64,000 bases of DNA, from NCBI RefSeq assembly GCF_000150955.2, contig NC_011683.1:496001-560000 (forward strand). Reading direction: 5' to 3'. Numbering within the stretch: the stretch's first letter is position 1; the number at the start of each line of letters is the position of its first letter. Made by a program: the position numbers and the translations under genes. Positions 22,280 to 33,705 of this stretch are shown in pieces. The stretch is from Phaeodactylum tricornutum CCAP 1055/1. Lineage: Eukaryota > Bacillariophyta > Bacillariophyceae > Surirellales > Neidiaceae. The notes under the pieces are model-generated. The model did no database searches, was not told the DNA's origin, and saw only the letters and a program-made list of their open reading frames with translations.

Positions 22280-24260
22280 ATCGAAAATCGTGGTTAGCGC
22301 GCATCTACAGCCTCGCAGAGTGCCGTCGGAGTCAAATAACGAAGATCAACTGAAAAATCTTCGAGAAGTTCAAAGGAGGATTGCTTGTGCTCGGAGTCCG
22401 GTCGAATTGGTTGGCTTTTCTCTTCGCAAGCCGTCGACTTAGCTTCCGAAAGAGGTTTCCCAATTGGCGTAAACGGATTCTTTAAGCAAAAGAGCCGAAC
22501 GCATCTATCTCTAGAGGAATCGTGCATCAGTCTTGAAGATTGTTTGGGTACCAATAATGGATTGAATTGGCATTCATACATGTATTCTGAATATTCTTAC
22601 TCTTACTAGGTAAAGAATGGGACGAAATATCGGAACAGTGCTAGCCAGTGTATTCACGTGAAGGATTCTAAAGGACTAGGCGGCGTTGAAGACTGGCGAC
22701 GGGAAACAACCAATAAGTAAAATACTTTTACAACAGCGGGTTTCAATTTATACGGTGTATCGATTTTATTGATCTTCATAAGCCTTCTAAGTCACGTACT
22801 ATTGAAAAGATATTTAAGCTCGAGATCGTCAAGATTCACAAAACACCGACGAAGACATAAGTTCTGCTGAATATCGAGTTCCAATCTTGCTTCTTTTGAT
22901 TTCAAGTCCAGAATTGAACACTAATTATGACAAAATCGGGCTAGGGGGTTGAATAAGAATTATCTCTCTTTTGACAAACTACATAGTATATTCAACGAAG
23001 TCTTGGTTAATCGTGAGAATATTCTCTGAGAGTTTAGAACATTGGTCTCCGCGTCTTCGCACAGTCCATATCTGCTCGAAATATCGTCATGGACGCAAGA
23101 AGTGCAAGATAGGCAATAATAAACTCCATCATTTGTCATTCGGAGTGGCCAGGCCAGGCCGTACGCTGCGATGGATTCAGCTCTAGGGATACTTTTGGCG
23201 TTTTTCAAGCGTAAAATGGCGAGTCGGCGCTATCTCGGGTTCGCATCACGATAGTTGCGCGTGCGTCTTGAATAGCGCAAGATCGCCTAAAATTTCATAC
23301 GTTAAGATCGCAGGGCTCTGGTTCAAGGACACCGATTGCACCAGCCTCACTGATGATGACTTGACAAATGTCTCACTGACGATGACTTGACAAATGTTTA
23401 CAGCTTGTGCAACGTTAACTGTTCCGGGAAATCGGGATCAAGCATTGCGAGGAGGATTCACGGATCAGATGAAGGATCGCGAATCTATCGATTCATATTT
23501 GGTCGATATACAAGTTCGCCGCTTGCCGCGTAAGCAGAATAAGAACTTTGACGCGCAAAAGCAGTCTTCGTAGAATCTAAAAAGTTTGTTTTACACTTTC
23601 TGATTGAATTCAAAAAGGGCTTTCGTGAAAGATAAGGTAGAACCCCCCACCAACCCAAACCCGAACAAATCGAAGCTTCCCCACTCAAATTCTCTTCGCT
23701 ACGCCGGTATTTATCTAGCGAGTTTTTCGTTTGGGCATGGATGATTATCGGGCAGCAATTACAAATTCTGCGAAGCAAATGGCGTCACGGTCAGCGTACC
23801 CTAACTATGAACTGTCAAGCCAGTTTCCCCGTTTCCAAGTTGATGACTACCGTTTGTAATTTACCTCGTGCCGGCGCAACATCTTTACGGCAAGAGTCTT
23901 AAATGTTGTTTTACTTTAGAAAATATCTTCCAACGGAGAGATTGTCCTTTTGACTCGTGAAAGTTGGACTCAAAGTCATGGGTTTATGTTTAAAGGCAAT
24001 GAGATTTTTGGCATGAACATAATTGCTGTGATGCGTTCGAGACACTAATCTGACACTTTTTAGGCTAAAAAAGTAGTCGACAGGAATCGGTATTTTACTG
24101 TTCACAGTCAGCAATGGAGTAGGTTGTGTGGACGATTCAAGCAACCAGACAGTGACAGTGAGTGAGTGCAATCAGTTTGTCTACGAGACCGACCAGTCCT
24201 ATCATCATACAAGATTGGGCTGCAGCGCCGCAAGAAAACACTTTCCTATAGATATCCCTC
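22280..24260. other. Long intergenic region
   Basis: Nearly 2 kb without a supported gene lies between divergent genes. A 26-bp tandem duplication (CTCACTGATGATGACTTGAC type, two copies differing by one base) is at about 23346-23397. A minus-strand frame of 95 codons at 22294-22581 may be bZIP leader or an upstream exon. A TGACAGTGA direct repeat lies near 24150. Otherwise nothing is recognised. Confidence 0.5.
23346..23397. repeat. 26-bp tandem duplication
   Basis: Two adjacent copies of a unit beginning CTCACTGA and ending CAAATGT are visible, differing at one base. Confidence 0.8.
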
Positions 24261-25868
24261 ATGGTCCCTTTGCACGAGCAGACTTGTAGCGCTGATCGTC
24301 CTACGTCTTCTTTATCTGATGATACTTCTGGAACACAGGCATTTTTCGTAACACGCAAAAAGGAAGCAACCGTTTACAACGTAGAAACAAACCTGCAGCA
24401 GATTGACAGTTATTCAAGCCGTGTAGAAGTGCTGTTTTCGGAAGCTGATTTGCGTGAATTTGACAAACATGATGGAGACGATGATTCTCTGAAGGTGAAA
24501 CCTACAGATGACGAGAATGGATCAGTCATATCGGCGGCTTCGACCATGGCATATTTCGAGCCGATCGATTTCCGAGCTTCCAATTGGATCAAAGCAATGG
24601 ATGTTCCTACCTTTGGCCTAGCTGTCGTTGCCCTGACTACAGCAATCACGCATCCAATTTTCTTTGTGGCAGGGGCTTTGACACTTTTCGGAACAGCGAC
24701 GGTCGTTGGAGTCTCACACGAGTTTTTTACGGAAGGGCCAGTTGGAAAACTATTTTGCTTCAAGAATGATACACCTCTTGATGAAATTGCGTCCGTACAC
24801 GAGTTTGAAACGCAAACGGAAGATGATGATCAGAAGTGCTCGCAAAAGAACCAGACGAGGACGGATTTTTCAAAGCATGCTGAGCCCAGTGCATTGCCGG
24901 TCGGAGAGCGCTCTTCCGCAAGACTCGCGAGTGAATCTACCTTTCTATCAATGCAAAAACTCCCGGACAACTGGATCGAGGGTCATTATCCTCCACTTGA
25001 GAACGAAATCGTCAATCGTCGTGGTTTTTTTGGTTTAAACGTTATTCAATTCTTTCGCGTGTTTTTTGCCGACAAAGCTCCCTATAGTTTTCTGGAATTT
25101 CAAAAGAAACGTGGCGATCTCGACATTGTGTATGGACCTTGGAAAGATATGGAAGCATCAGGCCCACTGTCACTAATGGTAGAAAACAAAGCATTTCCGT
25201 CAGAGCTCGAATACCTTTCGTATCAGGGGCGAGCTTTAACTTTCAGAGCCAAAACAAACTCATTTTTGGGGCCGCCATACGCGACGACCACGAAAACGCA
25301 ACGAATATTGATTATTTCCAAAAAACTCGCTGTTTTGGAAAGCAAGACTACTTTGGCTGATATTCCATTTTGCGATCGCTTTTACGTTATGGAGCGGTGG
25401 ATTATTGCGGCTGCAAAGAATGACGGTCGATATACATGCATTATTTCAGCCCATGGCCAGGTTTTCTTTACCAAGAGCTGTCCATTTGAGCACCAAATCC
25501 GAACCAACTCCAAGTCGACTGTGAAAGACGTAGCGACTGCATGGGGTGATATGGCGCAAGAAGCTTTGAAGTTGACTGAAAAGGCAAAACGGGAGCGGCT
25601 GCAACGGAACCAACGAGAGAGGGACTACGAGGAGGAAGACTTTGTACAACCGCGTAAAAAGGCAAATAAAGAAGCGACGCCAACCGCCATCGACAAAGCA
25701 GCACCAGTCCGCGATGATGAGATTGAAATGGTATGGACGCCTCCCGCTGGCGACTATGGTGCACTCTCGCCGAATTCGGTTGGCAGGCTGAGACGGTCTC
25801 TCTCACAATTTGCTTTTGGTCAAAAACCACTCGTCTCAAACAAGCAGAGAAGCTGCGCTGAAATATAG
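24261..25868 (+). CDS. VASt-domain membrane protein, putative sterol-transfer protein
   Basis: This is a single-exon protein of 535 residues. The N-terminal ~110 residues are polar. Two hydrophobic segments follow (about residues 113-152: TFGLAVVALTTAITHPIFFV and GALTLFGTATVVGV). The second half contains a StART-like VASt domain: FFADKAPYSFLEFQKKRGDL, DIVYGPW, RALTFRAKTNSFLGPP, and CDRFYVMERWII. This is the pattern of the VASt/Lam/GRAMD1 lipid-transfer fold that moves sterols at membrane contact sites. No N-terminal GRAM domain is visible, and the membrane segments precede the VASt domain, whereas in GRAMD1 and Lam proteins they follow it. The C-terminus is charged. The function is inferred from the fold; the ligand is unknown. 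Confidence 0.75.
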   Translation: MVPLHEQTCSADRPTSSLSDDTSGTQAFFVTRKKEATVYNVETNLQQIDSYSSRVEVLFSEADLREFDKHDGDDDSLKVKPTDDENGSVISAASTMAYFEPIDFRASNWIKAMDVPTFGLAVVALTTAITHPIFFVAGALTLFGTATVVGVSHEFFTEGPVGKLFCFKNDTPLDEIASVHEFETQTEDDDQKCSQKNQTRTDFSKHAEPSALPVGERSSARLASESTFLSMQKLPDNWIEGHYPPLENEIVNRRGFFGLNVIQFFRVFFADKAPYSFLEFQKKRGDLDIVYGPWKDMEASGPLSLMVENKAFPSELEYLSYQGRALTFRAKTNSFLGPPYATTTKTQRILIISKKLAVLESKTTLADIPFCDRFYVMERWIIAAAKNDGRYTCIISAHGQVFFTKSCPFEHQIRTNSKSTVKDVATAWGDMAQEALKLTEKAKRERLQRNQRERDYEEEDFVQPRKKANKEATPTAIDKAAPVRDDEIEMVWTPPAGDYGALSPNSVGRLRRSLSQFAFGQKPLVSNKQRSCAEI

Positions 25869-26118
25869 AGGCAGTGGTGCTAATAATGTAAATGCTCAGA
25901 AATTTTTGTTTGAATTTCAATCGACGTCCACGTAGCAAATTCATTTACAGTTAGAGATGACTATGACAATACGGCGACTGACACAAATAGTCACGTTTTG
26001 TGTGAGCCAGTATTTTCTATAGCGATGACAAAGTATCGGTCTATATGAATTTACACTGTGTGTGACGTGTAGCGCATCACGCGTCTCGTAAATTGCTCAC
26101 TGCCGCCAGAGGACAACT

Positions 26119-27597
26119 TTATTTGTCGTTGAGCGCGGCCACACCGGGGAGGACCTTTCCTTCCAACAGCTCCAAACTGGCACCACCGCCGGTGGAGATG
26201 TGGGACATGTCACCGGCACGTCCGCTCTGTTCAGTGGCGGCAACGGAATCACCTCCTCCGATAATAGTAATGGCACCCTTGTCTTTGGAAAGATCGGCAA
26301 GGATGTTGACAAGGTCAAAAGTTCCCTTGGCGAACTTTTCGAACTCAAAGACTCCCATGGGACCGTTCATGATGATAGTCTTGCAGTCGGAAAGTGCTTC
26401 CTTCTGCTGTGCGGTGGTTTCGGGACCGTTGTCCAGACCCATCCAGCCATCAGGGATTTCTTCGGCACTTACGACCTTGGTCTCGGCTTCCGCGTCGAAC
26501 TTGTCGGCAATCACGATATCAATGGGAAGAAGGATTTCCTTGCCCAACTTTTCGGCCTTGGCCAAGACTTCCTTGGCGGTATCCACAAAGTCATCCTCGA
26601 CGAGGGAGGTACCAACATTGAATCCCTTTGCCTTGAGGAAGGTGAATACCATACCACCTCCGATGATGACCTTGTCGCATTTATCGAGCAGGGCTTCGAG
26701 GACGGTGATCTTGGAAGAGACCTTGGATCCACCGACAATGGCGGCCATGGGTTTCTTTCCGTTGCTAATGGCACCATCAAGGTATTCGAGTTCCTTGGCG
26801 AGCAAGAATCCTCCAACGGAAGGTTTGAGAAACTTGGTCACACCTTCGGTGGAGGCATGGGCACGGTGGGCCGTTCCAAAGGCGTCGTTGACGTAGAGGT
26901 CAAAGGGAGCGGCAAGCTTTTCGACGAATTCCGGGTCGTTCTTGGTCTCTTCCTTGTAGAAGCGGGTGTTCTCGAGCATGATAACATCGCCTTCCTTGGC
27001 ATCATTGACAATCTTGGCGACTTCTTCACCGATGCAGTCGGGTGCGAGGGTTACAGTTTGTCCGAGGAGTTCCCCCATGCGCTCGGCGCAAGGTCCGAGG
27101 GAGAACTTATCTTCGGGGCCGTCCTTGGGGCGTCCCAAATGTGAGCAGACACTGACGATGGCACCCTTGTTCTTCAAGTACTCAATGGTAGGGATGGAGG
27201 AACGAATTCGGGTATCGTCGGTGATCTTCTTACCGTCCAGGGGGACGTTGACGTCGCAACGGACGAGAACCTTCTTTCCCTTAAGCTCGGCATCGCTGAG
27301 GTCTTCAATGGAGGCCTTGGCTTCGAGCTCGATCAGAGAAACCGGGGCAAAGCTACGGACACCAAAGGTTTCTATAGAATAGGAGCAAAGGGCGCTCGAG
27401 TTAGATTGGATATGGAATAGTGATTTGGAACGCAATAGATTCGCGTCGGAACGGCATTTCGATACGTGATTCGGTTCCCTAACGGATCCATGCACGCCAA
27501 GTAACGACGGATTGGCAAACTTACTGGCAGGGGCAAAAGCAGCAGCAGTACTGGCCGAGGCAGCGAGGGCGAAGATGGCAGCTTGAACGAATTTCAT
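26119..27597 (-). CDS. pgk: Plastid phosphoglycerate kinase
   Basis: Exons 27597-27525 and 27371-26119 are joined over a 153-bp intron (GTAAGT donor) to give 441 residues. The signal peptide [20 protein letters not shown] is followed by FAPA, the canonical diatom ASAFAP plastid motif. PGK landmarks are all present: [77 protein letters not shown] and [14 protein letters not shown]. It interconverts 1,3-bisphosphoglycerate and 3-phosphoglycerate with ADP/ATP in the Calvin cycle. The intron is a multiple of three without an in-frame stop, so unspliced reading is open; the spliced form removes a stretch that does not belong to PGK and gives [15 protein letters not shown]. Confidence 0.96.
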   Translation of the reverse strand: MKFVQAAIFALAASASTAAAFAPASKFANPSLLGVHGSVREPNHVSKCRSDANLLRSKSLFHIQSNSSALCSYSIETFGVRSFAPVSLIELEAKASIEDLSDAELKGKKVLVRCDVNVPLDGKKITDDTRIRSSIPTIEYLKNKGAIVSVCSHLGRPKDGPEDKFSLGPCAERMGELLGQTVTLAPDCIGEEVAKIVNDAKEGDVIMLENTRFYKEETKNDPEFVEKLAAPFDLYVNDAFGTAHRAHASTEGVTKFLKPSVGGFLLAKELEYLDGAISNGKKPMAAIVGGSKVSSKITVLEALLDKCDKVIIGGGMVFTFLKAKGFNVGTSLVEDDFVDTAKEVLAKAEKLGKEILLPIDIVIADKFDAEAETKVVSAEEIPDGWMGLDNGPETTAQQKEALSDCKTIIMNGPMGVFEFEKFAKGTFDLVNILADLSKDKGAITIIGGGDSVAATEQSGRAGDMSHISTGGGASLELLEGKVLPGVAALNDK

Positions 27598-28236
27598 GGT
27601 GGGGTGGAGTTGAAGATCGGGTCGCGTCGGTGTGGTTGCGGATTTTGTGAGAAACGAGAAAGAGCCTTTCCCTGCGCAGGTGTGGCGAATGGTGCAAACC
27701 GCGCGACATCTACAACACCGCAAACGAAAGAGTCGTCGATCGGGCCAAGGCGACAAACGTATGTGGATCTTCGTTCGCGCCACCGAAGCAACCTGCGCGA
27801 AGTACGCGCAGCCACCAAAAATGCCGATGCGTGTGTGCCTCGTGGTTGCAGGCGATCGTCCGTCCGCCCGTCCGCTCGTTCGTTGGGAGCCAGCTCGATT
27901 GCCGTAGGTACGGGTTATTGTGGTGGGGTCGCAGATACGTGTACGTCATCACAACACGTACGCGACGCCAAGACGCCAAAAGTGGTCCATGCCTCCATCC
28001 GTCATGGGCAGTATTTCAAATACAAATGTTTTTCTAGATTTCAAAAATCTGGGGACAAACCCTACTAGGTAGGTGTACCGTCTGTCATGGTCAGTGAAAA
28101 CGACTGTTCCCTCTTCCGGAAATCCATCCGATCTGTGTACCAACGAGAACTTACCGAATGGGTCGGCGAAGCTTACTTCATTCTGAAACAAGACCGACCG
28201 GCAGTGCCCTCTCCTATAAAGAACAATCCGTTGACC
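27598..28236. other. Divergent promoter region, PGK / GRWD1
   Basis: Divergent starts are about 640 bp apart. A TATAAA lies at 28215-28220, only some 17 bp before the GRWD1 ATG, too close for a conventional TATA box. Open frames on both strands look incidental. Confidence 0.5.
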
Positions 28237-29742
28237 ATGGGGAAGAAATCCAAACGCGTGCGCTCTGGCGCAAAGCTTGAAAGCGACGCGCGTGCAGCTC
28301 CAGCCCAAAGACCGGCCTTTGAAGAAGAAGAAACAAAAGACAATCTGCGTTTCGAAGATCCCTTTGTAGAAGAAGTCGCCGAAGACGAGGACGGAGAATG
28401 GGAAGACGACGACGAGGATCGGGACAACCAGAGTCACCAGGGTGGAATCGATGACGCGGGAATAGAAATTGTGCAATCCTGGAATCCGTTGACGGGAGAA
28501 CCCTTGGAACCTGGCCAAAAGCTAGAAATGGATCCGGCTGCCTACAAGATGCATCACGCGTTGACCCCAGAGTGGCCGTCTCTGACGTTCGACTTTTTGC
28601 GGGACGACCGAGGCGAGGCCCGGACACGCTTTCCACATTCTTTATTAGCGGCAGTAGGCACTCAAGCTGACCGACCGGAGAATAATCAGCTTACGATCAT
28701 GAAGTTGTCGGATCTTTCGAGGATTCAAGTAGAGACGGAGGACGATATTTTGGGAGAGGAATACAACCCCGACAAAGAGGATTCCGACGAAGAAGATTCG
28801 GAGGATGAGATTGATATGGACCCTATTATGGAACACTACTCGATCAAACACTACGGGGGTGTAAATAGAATTCGTGCCATGCCGCAACGATCCGAAATCG
28901 TGGCTACCTGGAGTGATGCCGGTACCGTCAACCTCTTCAACGTGGAATCCATAATGCAACGATTCTCGGCGTCCGAAGGAAAGGGGATGAGTACGGGGAG
29001 TATTCCGACCAAACCTTTCTTCAGCTATGCTAAACACACAACGGAAGGATACGCAATGGATTGGTCTAGCGTAAACCAAGGCCACATGGTGACTGGCGAT
29101 TGCCAGGGCAGCATCCATCTTTGGTCACCACGTCCGGAAGGAGGCTACAGCGTCGTTCCTTCCTACGAAACCAATACATCCGACAGGGCTGTTGACGCCA
29201 CCCCATCGGTAGAAGACTTGCAGTGGAGCCCCACCGAAGCAACCGTTTTTGCGTCCGCCGAATGCGGAGGTTATGTGCGAGTATTTGACACCAGAGCACC
29301 ACACAAGGCAATGCTGAGTCACAAGATCCACTCGAGTGGAGCCGATGTTAACGTTTTGTCTTGGAATAAACTGGTCGGAAACTTACTTGCGACTGGTGGC
29401 GATGACGGCTGCCTTTCCGTCTGGGATTTGCGTCACTTTGCGGGAGCCGACGTGCAGCCGTTAGCCCGCTTTACACCGCACAAAACGCCGATTACTTCGG
29501 TCGAGTGGCATCCTACGGATGAATCAATGCTTGCTACTAGCGATGATATGGGAGCCTATATATACGATCTTTCCGTGGAAGAAGACGACACAGCAGCTGG
29601 ACTCGACGTACCGCCACAGCTATTGTTTGTGCACAGCGGTAGCGAACAGTTCAAAGAAGTGCATTGGCATCCACAAATCTCGAGCTGTCTCATGACCACC
29701 GCGCTTTCAGGGTTCTCGGTTTTCATTCCTTCCAATCTATAG
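28237..29742 (+). CDS. Glutamate-rich WD-repeat ribosome assembly protein (GRWD1/Rrb1)
   Basis: I choose the ATG at 28237 (ACCATGG context, MGKKSKRVRSG); the frame stays open for 50 more codons upstream with no family features. The acidic N-terminus (DEDGEWEDDDEDRD) is followed by EPLEPGQKLEMDPAAYKMHH and ALTPEWPSLTFDFLRDDRGE, the CAF1C/Rrb1 H4-type helix motif, then an acidic insert (DKEDSDEEDSEDEIDMD). Six to seven WD40 repeats follow, for example HTTEGYAMDWS, GSIHLWSP, VEDLQWSPTE, GGYVRVFDTR, VNVLSWNK, DDGCLSVWDLR and ITSVEWHPTD. Homologues chaperone ribosomal protein uL3 and act in nucleolar 60S assembly. 501 residues, no intron. Confidence 0.93.
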   Translation: MGKKSKRVRSGAKLESDARAAPAQRPAFEEEETKDNLRFEDPFVEEVAEDEDGEWEDDDEDRDNQSHQGGIDDAGIEIVQSWNPLTGEPLEPGQKLEMDPAAYKMHHALTPEWPSLTFDFLRDDRGEARTRFPHSLLAAVGTQADRPENNQLTIMKLSDLSRIQVETEDDILGEEYNPDKEDSDEEDSEDEIDMDPIMEHYSIKHYGGVNRIRAMPQRSEIVATWSDAGTVNLFNVESIMQRFSASEGKGMSTGSIPTKPFFSYAKHTTEGYAMDWSSVNQGHMVTGDCQGSIHLWSPRPEGGYSVVPSYETNTSDRAVDATPSVEDLQWSPTEATVFASAECGGYVRVFDTRAPHKAMLSHKIHSSGADVNVLSWNKLVGNLLATGGDDGCLSVWDLRHFAGADVQPLARFTPHKTPITSVEWHPTDESMLATSDDMGAYIYDLSVEEDDTAAGLDVPPQLLFVHSGSEQFKEVHWHPQISSCLMTTALSGFSVFIPSNL

Positions 29743-30088
29743 GAAATTGGAATGTTCCACAAAAACTTTGGGTATAGAGCGGTACGACATGACTCGGAGC
29801 GGCAATAAAGGTAGGTCTTAGGGTTGGTAGTGTAACTGTGAGTTCCCTAACTGTATCATACCATAAACCCATCGTGAACCCTTGGAAAAGCTGTAAACCC
29901 AAGGGTATGAATTTTGACACCAATAATGTCCTTTTCCCAGTCGTATGACCGGAAAGAAGACAAATTAGGCGATAGAGGTGGATGCCATCACGACAGGAAG
30001 ATCTGCATGGGTGAGGTTCGTCAGTGACAAGCAAAGTCTCTCGAAACATTCACTTTCTTCCCTGCCTTGCGCGCCACCATTATACAAG
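29743..30088. other. Intergenic region
   Basis: This is a tandem spacer carrying TAACTGTGA at 29833 and the presumed promoter of the next gene. Nothing else is recognised. Confidence 0.55.
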
Positions 30089-30985
30089 ATGGCCATTCCT
30101 CAAAAGCGTCCCAGGTCGACAGCCGATGACGCAAATAGCGTCAAGAAGCAGAAAGATCAAGTGAAGGTTTCGGATCCGCCAGTGACGGCTAAGAAAATGA
30201 CCCACCATACAGCACCCGCGACAAAACGTGCCGCAGCGCCTTCTGCGGCGCCCACCACTAGCGCAAATTCCCGTTCCTTCAAAAGTGATTCGGCGGCATC
30301 CATGCCGCCTTCGAATTCGACTTTAGGGAAGGGAAAGATGCCGCCATCGTCGTCTCTCCTTGCGTCGGTGCGCACCACACCGTCGAAGAAGACGCCACCA
30401 TCGGCTTCTCGAGAAACCACTGATCTTTCGCCCGAAAGAAGACCCAGTGCTGAGAATGGCAAATTGCTCCAGAAAAAGCCGGTGGTGATGACTGCGACAG
30501 TGAAAACGCCCTGGTACTATGCCTTGCTTTTTGGTATTGCTGCCCTTTTGGCCGTCACGAACGTCGCAACGTTGGGGTTGTGGATGCAATCCAACGCAGA
30601 ATACGAACTGAAAATAGGCAATCTGGAACACCAAATCGATGTCGCGACGGAAAATGAATTCTACAAGGTCAAGGATACCCGCCACGCAGCCATTTTGGAA
30701 TGTGACAATAAGGTAAATGAGCTGGAGCAGATCCACGCACAAGTTCTGGTCGAAATGAAAGAAGGACACTTTGAAAAGTTGCGCATCATGGAAGAACGTC
30801 TATTTGACACAGAGTCCATCCTTGAAGAAGAGATTGTTGAAGACCAAGTAGATATCAGCCCAGCAGAAGAGCAAGAGTGCAAAGATTTTCGACCCAAATG
30901 CAAAAAGTGGGCTGCCTTGGGCAAGTGTGAAATCGGCAGTCCCTATTTGAAACAAACCTGTCGCAAGAGCTGCAATTTATGCTAA
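30089..30985 (+). CDS. Single-pass membrane protein with C-terminal ShKT domain
   Basis: I start at the ATG at 30089 (MAIPQKRPRST), which opens a basic, Ser/Pro/Thr-rich N-terminus; an upstream in-frame ATG at 29978 adds 37 plain residues. One hydrophobic segment (about residue 144: WYYALLFGIAALLAVTNVAT) is followed by a coiled-coil region of about 85 residues. The last 35 residues form a ShKT module with six cysteines: C-KDFRPK-C, KKWAALGKC, and YLKQTCRKSCNLC. ShKT modules are disulfide-bonded and usually lumenal or extracellular, so a type II topology with a cytosolic N-terminus is likely. In stramenopiles and plants such domains often accompany prolyl hydroxylases, but no enzyme is present here. 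The function is unknown. Confidence 0.78.
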   Translation: MAIPQKRPRSTADDANSVKKQKDQVKVSDPPVTAKKMTHHTAPATKRAAAPSAAPTTSANSRSFKSDSAASMPPSNSTLGKGKMPPSSSLLASVRTTPSKKTPPSASRETTDLSPERRPSAENGKLLQKKPVVMTATVKTPWYYALLFGIAALLAVTNVATLGLWMQSNAEYELKIGNLEHQIDVATENEFYKVKDTRHAAILECDNKVNELEQIHAQVLVEMKEGHFEKLRIMEERLFDTESILEEEIVEDQVDISPAEEQECKDFRPKCKKWAALGKCEIGSPYLKQTCRKSCNLC

Positions 30986-31577
30986 CCAAGATTGAGAAAT
31001 GTAGAGAGGGCGTGGATTATGGCTTTTGAAGAGGAGTATTTCCATTCACTGTCCGCGTGTGAAGCACTTAAGCTGTAGGGGGAGGGGATCTACTATAGGG
31101 AGTTATTCCGGAATAGTAATAATATTGACTTGACGGCCTCGTTCAACAGATGATAAGGCTTTTGTGCAATGTATAGACCACATACCAAAGAGAAGTTCAA
31201 ACAGTGCAGTGCACCTCATTCGCGCTTGCTATTAGAGTTAATCACAGAAATTTTCTAGAGGTTTGCGAAGCGACAATCGGAAAGACACCCACCGACAGCT
31301 GTTTGCTGCTTTCGAGAGTCCCGTGACTTGGGACACTTATTCTTTTTTGGACACCGCTACTCCACTGTGCCCTCATGTTCTCGAAGCCGGGTTTTCTACG
31401 CAGGCCCCCTTGGCACGTATCAAGGCCCGCTGGAACAGATTACACAAGACTCGTCCAACAGCACCTCGCTAACTGTAAAATCAAGTCATCTCAGTCGGAG
31501 CGACAACGAGAGAAGCGTTGTTGTGGAGAGGGAAGACAACCAAAGTCTTGTCAAGCACACAATCTTCAGATAGAATC
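30986..31577. other. Intergenic region
   Basis: The promoter of the carboxypeptidase gene should lie here. CTAACTGTAAAA is at about 31469. The short frames overlapping it look random. Confidence 0.5.
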
Positions 31578-33651
31578 ATGGGCTCGAGATGGTCGATCAT
31601 GTCTTGGCTAATCTTATCGCTATTGGCCTCGTCGGTGGACGCCGTTCGGATCGTTCGTCCGGATTTGCGGGACTTCGCGGCAATACCAGCAAACTCGGTA
31701 CCGATCACGCGCAGCACTACCGAACACCGTCGTCTCGCGCAATCGGTAAGCGTTGAAGTTCCCGGGTCGCCAGATGCGCATCTCGTTACGGACCTTCCGT
31801 TATTGAGTTCTGAGGAGTTTCCGACGAAGCACTGGGCGGGTCATCTACCGGCCTCTCCAAATAATGACAAGTACTTTTTCTATTGGCTCTTTGAACCGGA
31901 GGGTAATTATGACAAAGATACGGTGCCTCTGATCATTTGGTTGAATGGAGGGCCAGGATGTAGTAGTATGGACGGCTTGTTTTTGGAAAATGGACCGTTT
32001 CGCTTGGAGATGGACGAAAACGAAAACTACCAAATCAAAGCAGCGGAACATAGTTGGCACAAATCGCCGGCTTACACGCTCTACATAGACCAGCCGGTTG
32101 GAACAGGACTCAGTTTTACCACGTCTGGGCATTATCCTTCCAACGATGAGCTTGTGAACGTTGATTTTTACCACTTTATCCAATCTTTTTTCCAGCTTCA
32201 TTCAGACAAGTTTGTGGATCAAAGGGTACGCAATCCACTTTGGTTTTCGGGGGAGAGCCATGCGGGCCACTATATTCCATCCATGATGAACTACATTTTA
32301 AAGCAGAACGATGATTTGAAGGACGGGGATATTGAGATCCCTTTGGCGGGTGCCGCTATTGGCAATGGTTGGACAGGTACGCCCATTTTTGGACACTACT
32401 GATCTCTGGTGTGCTTTGTATTTGCACGCGTCTTATTCCTCTTTCTACCTTTGTTGTAGACCCCGTTCACCAGTACGCTGCAGCCGAAGCTGCTTACGGC
32501 CATGGTATAATCGATCGCGCACAATTGACCGCAATGTCTGCGCAAGAACGAGTCTGTCAGCAAAAACTCGAGAAGGGTCAAATGATTGTATCCGAGTGCT
32601 TTCGACTCTTGGACGATGTGGTTCGGCAATCACAGGGTGTCAAATCGGAATACAAGATCAGCCAATACGATGTTCGCAAAACAGAATCAACTCAACATTC
32701 GGACAGAGATTTTCCTCCCGGTCACAAGGTCGTAGAGACGTTCCTGGGGGGATGGCCGATGAAAGATGACCCGGGAAAACTTTCCACGGATATTTCGGTA
32801 GAAGTTTTAAAGGCTATCCACGCGACATCTGCTACGGCAGCAGGACAGCGTTTTCAAGAATGCACCGATCCTCCTTACAATGCTTTAGCCCACCAGGATG
32901 GTAAGGGAGTCGTTGAAGATGTCATCGCAGTTTTGGAGCACGCTGCCAACGTTAAATTGCTCTTTTTCAACGGGGTTGAAGACTTAATTTGCAACCATGT
33001 GGGAAACGAGGTAATGCTGGAGAAACTACCCTGGAAGCACCAAGATGATTGGATCAAGGCTGAGAGATTCGCTTGGAGATCGGAAAGTGAGCAAGTTTCC
33101 AGAATTTCTGGTTACGTGAAGGAATTCGAGAATCTTTCATTCCTCAAAGGTAACTACGATAAATGAGGAGTAAACTGCACAGGCTTGTCTTGCTTCCTCA
33201 ATTTTACCTTCTTGTGATGCGAACAGTACTATCGGCTGGGCACATGGTGCCGATGGACGTTCCCGAGGTCTCCTTAGACATGATGCGAGTGCTTGTCGGA
33301 GCAACATCTTTTCAGTACAGTATGCAGAAGCTCGATCGAGCCAAGGCTACAGATGGAACCTGTCCAGAATGCCCCACCTGCCCGAGTCAGGAATCCTCCG
33401 CTGATTTTCCCTCCGCCAATGGGGAAAATCATTCGGGAGCATTTGTCTTTTCTTACGCCTGGGTCGTAACAGCAATGGCCCTAGTCACGTTTGTCGCCCT
33501 TCTTGCCGTGTTTCGGCGGTCGGGGCTTCAGCATCCCACCAGAACGCTGGTTCCGCAGCATGACTTGGAAATGAGAGAAGCAAAATATCACGATGAACCC
33601 ATGTTAGATGTCGATAGTGCAGAATATGGCGAGACCAGTGCGGTTATATAA
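31578..33651 (+). CDS. Kex1-like membrane-anchored serine carboxypeptidase (S10)
   Basis: Three exons (31578-32376, 32460-33149, 33227-33651) give about 637 residues; introns are 83 and 77 bp. The signal peptide is MSWLILSLLASSVDA, preceded by MGSRWSI. S10 landmarks are IIWLNGGPGCSSMDGLFLEN (oxyanion region), YIDQPVGTGLSF, the nucleophile serine in FSGESHAGHYIPS, GAAIGNGWTDP, the Asp in FFNGVEDLICNHVGNE, and the catalytic His in SAGHMVPMDVPE, which is created by the second splice. A Cys-rich linker CPECPTCP precedes a C-terminal membrane helix (WVVTAMALVTFVALLAVF) and a cytosolic tail. This layout matches Golgi Kex1, which trims basic residues from secretory propeptides; the substrate here is unknown. 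All three catalytic residues are present. Confidence 0.92.
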
Positions 33652-33705
33652 GAAAAGCTAGATTACACAGTGTCGACTATCAAAACTTAAGTAGCTACTT
33701 TTCCC

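Noticed and set aside
22294-22581. Upstream exon of the bZIP gene
   Set aside because: A branch-point-like CTAAC and an AG precede the bZIP start, but no donor gives the right phase; left as unproven.
26200-27144. 314-codon plus-strand frame opposite PGK
   Set aside because: It is antisense to a highly biased, conserved PGK exon and shows no family features; a codon-bias shadow.
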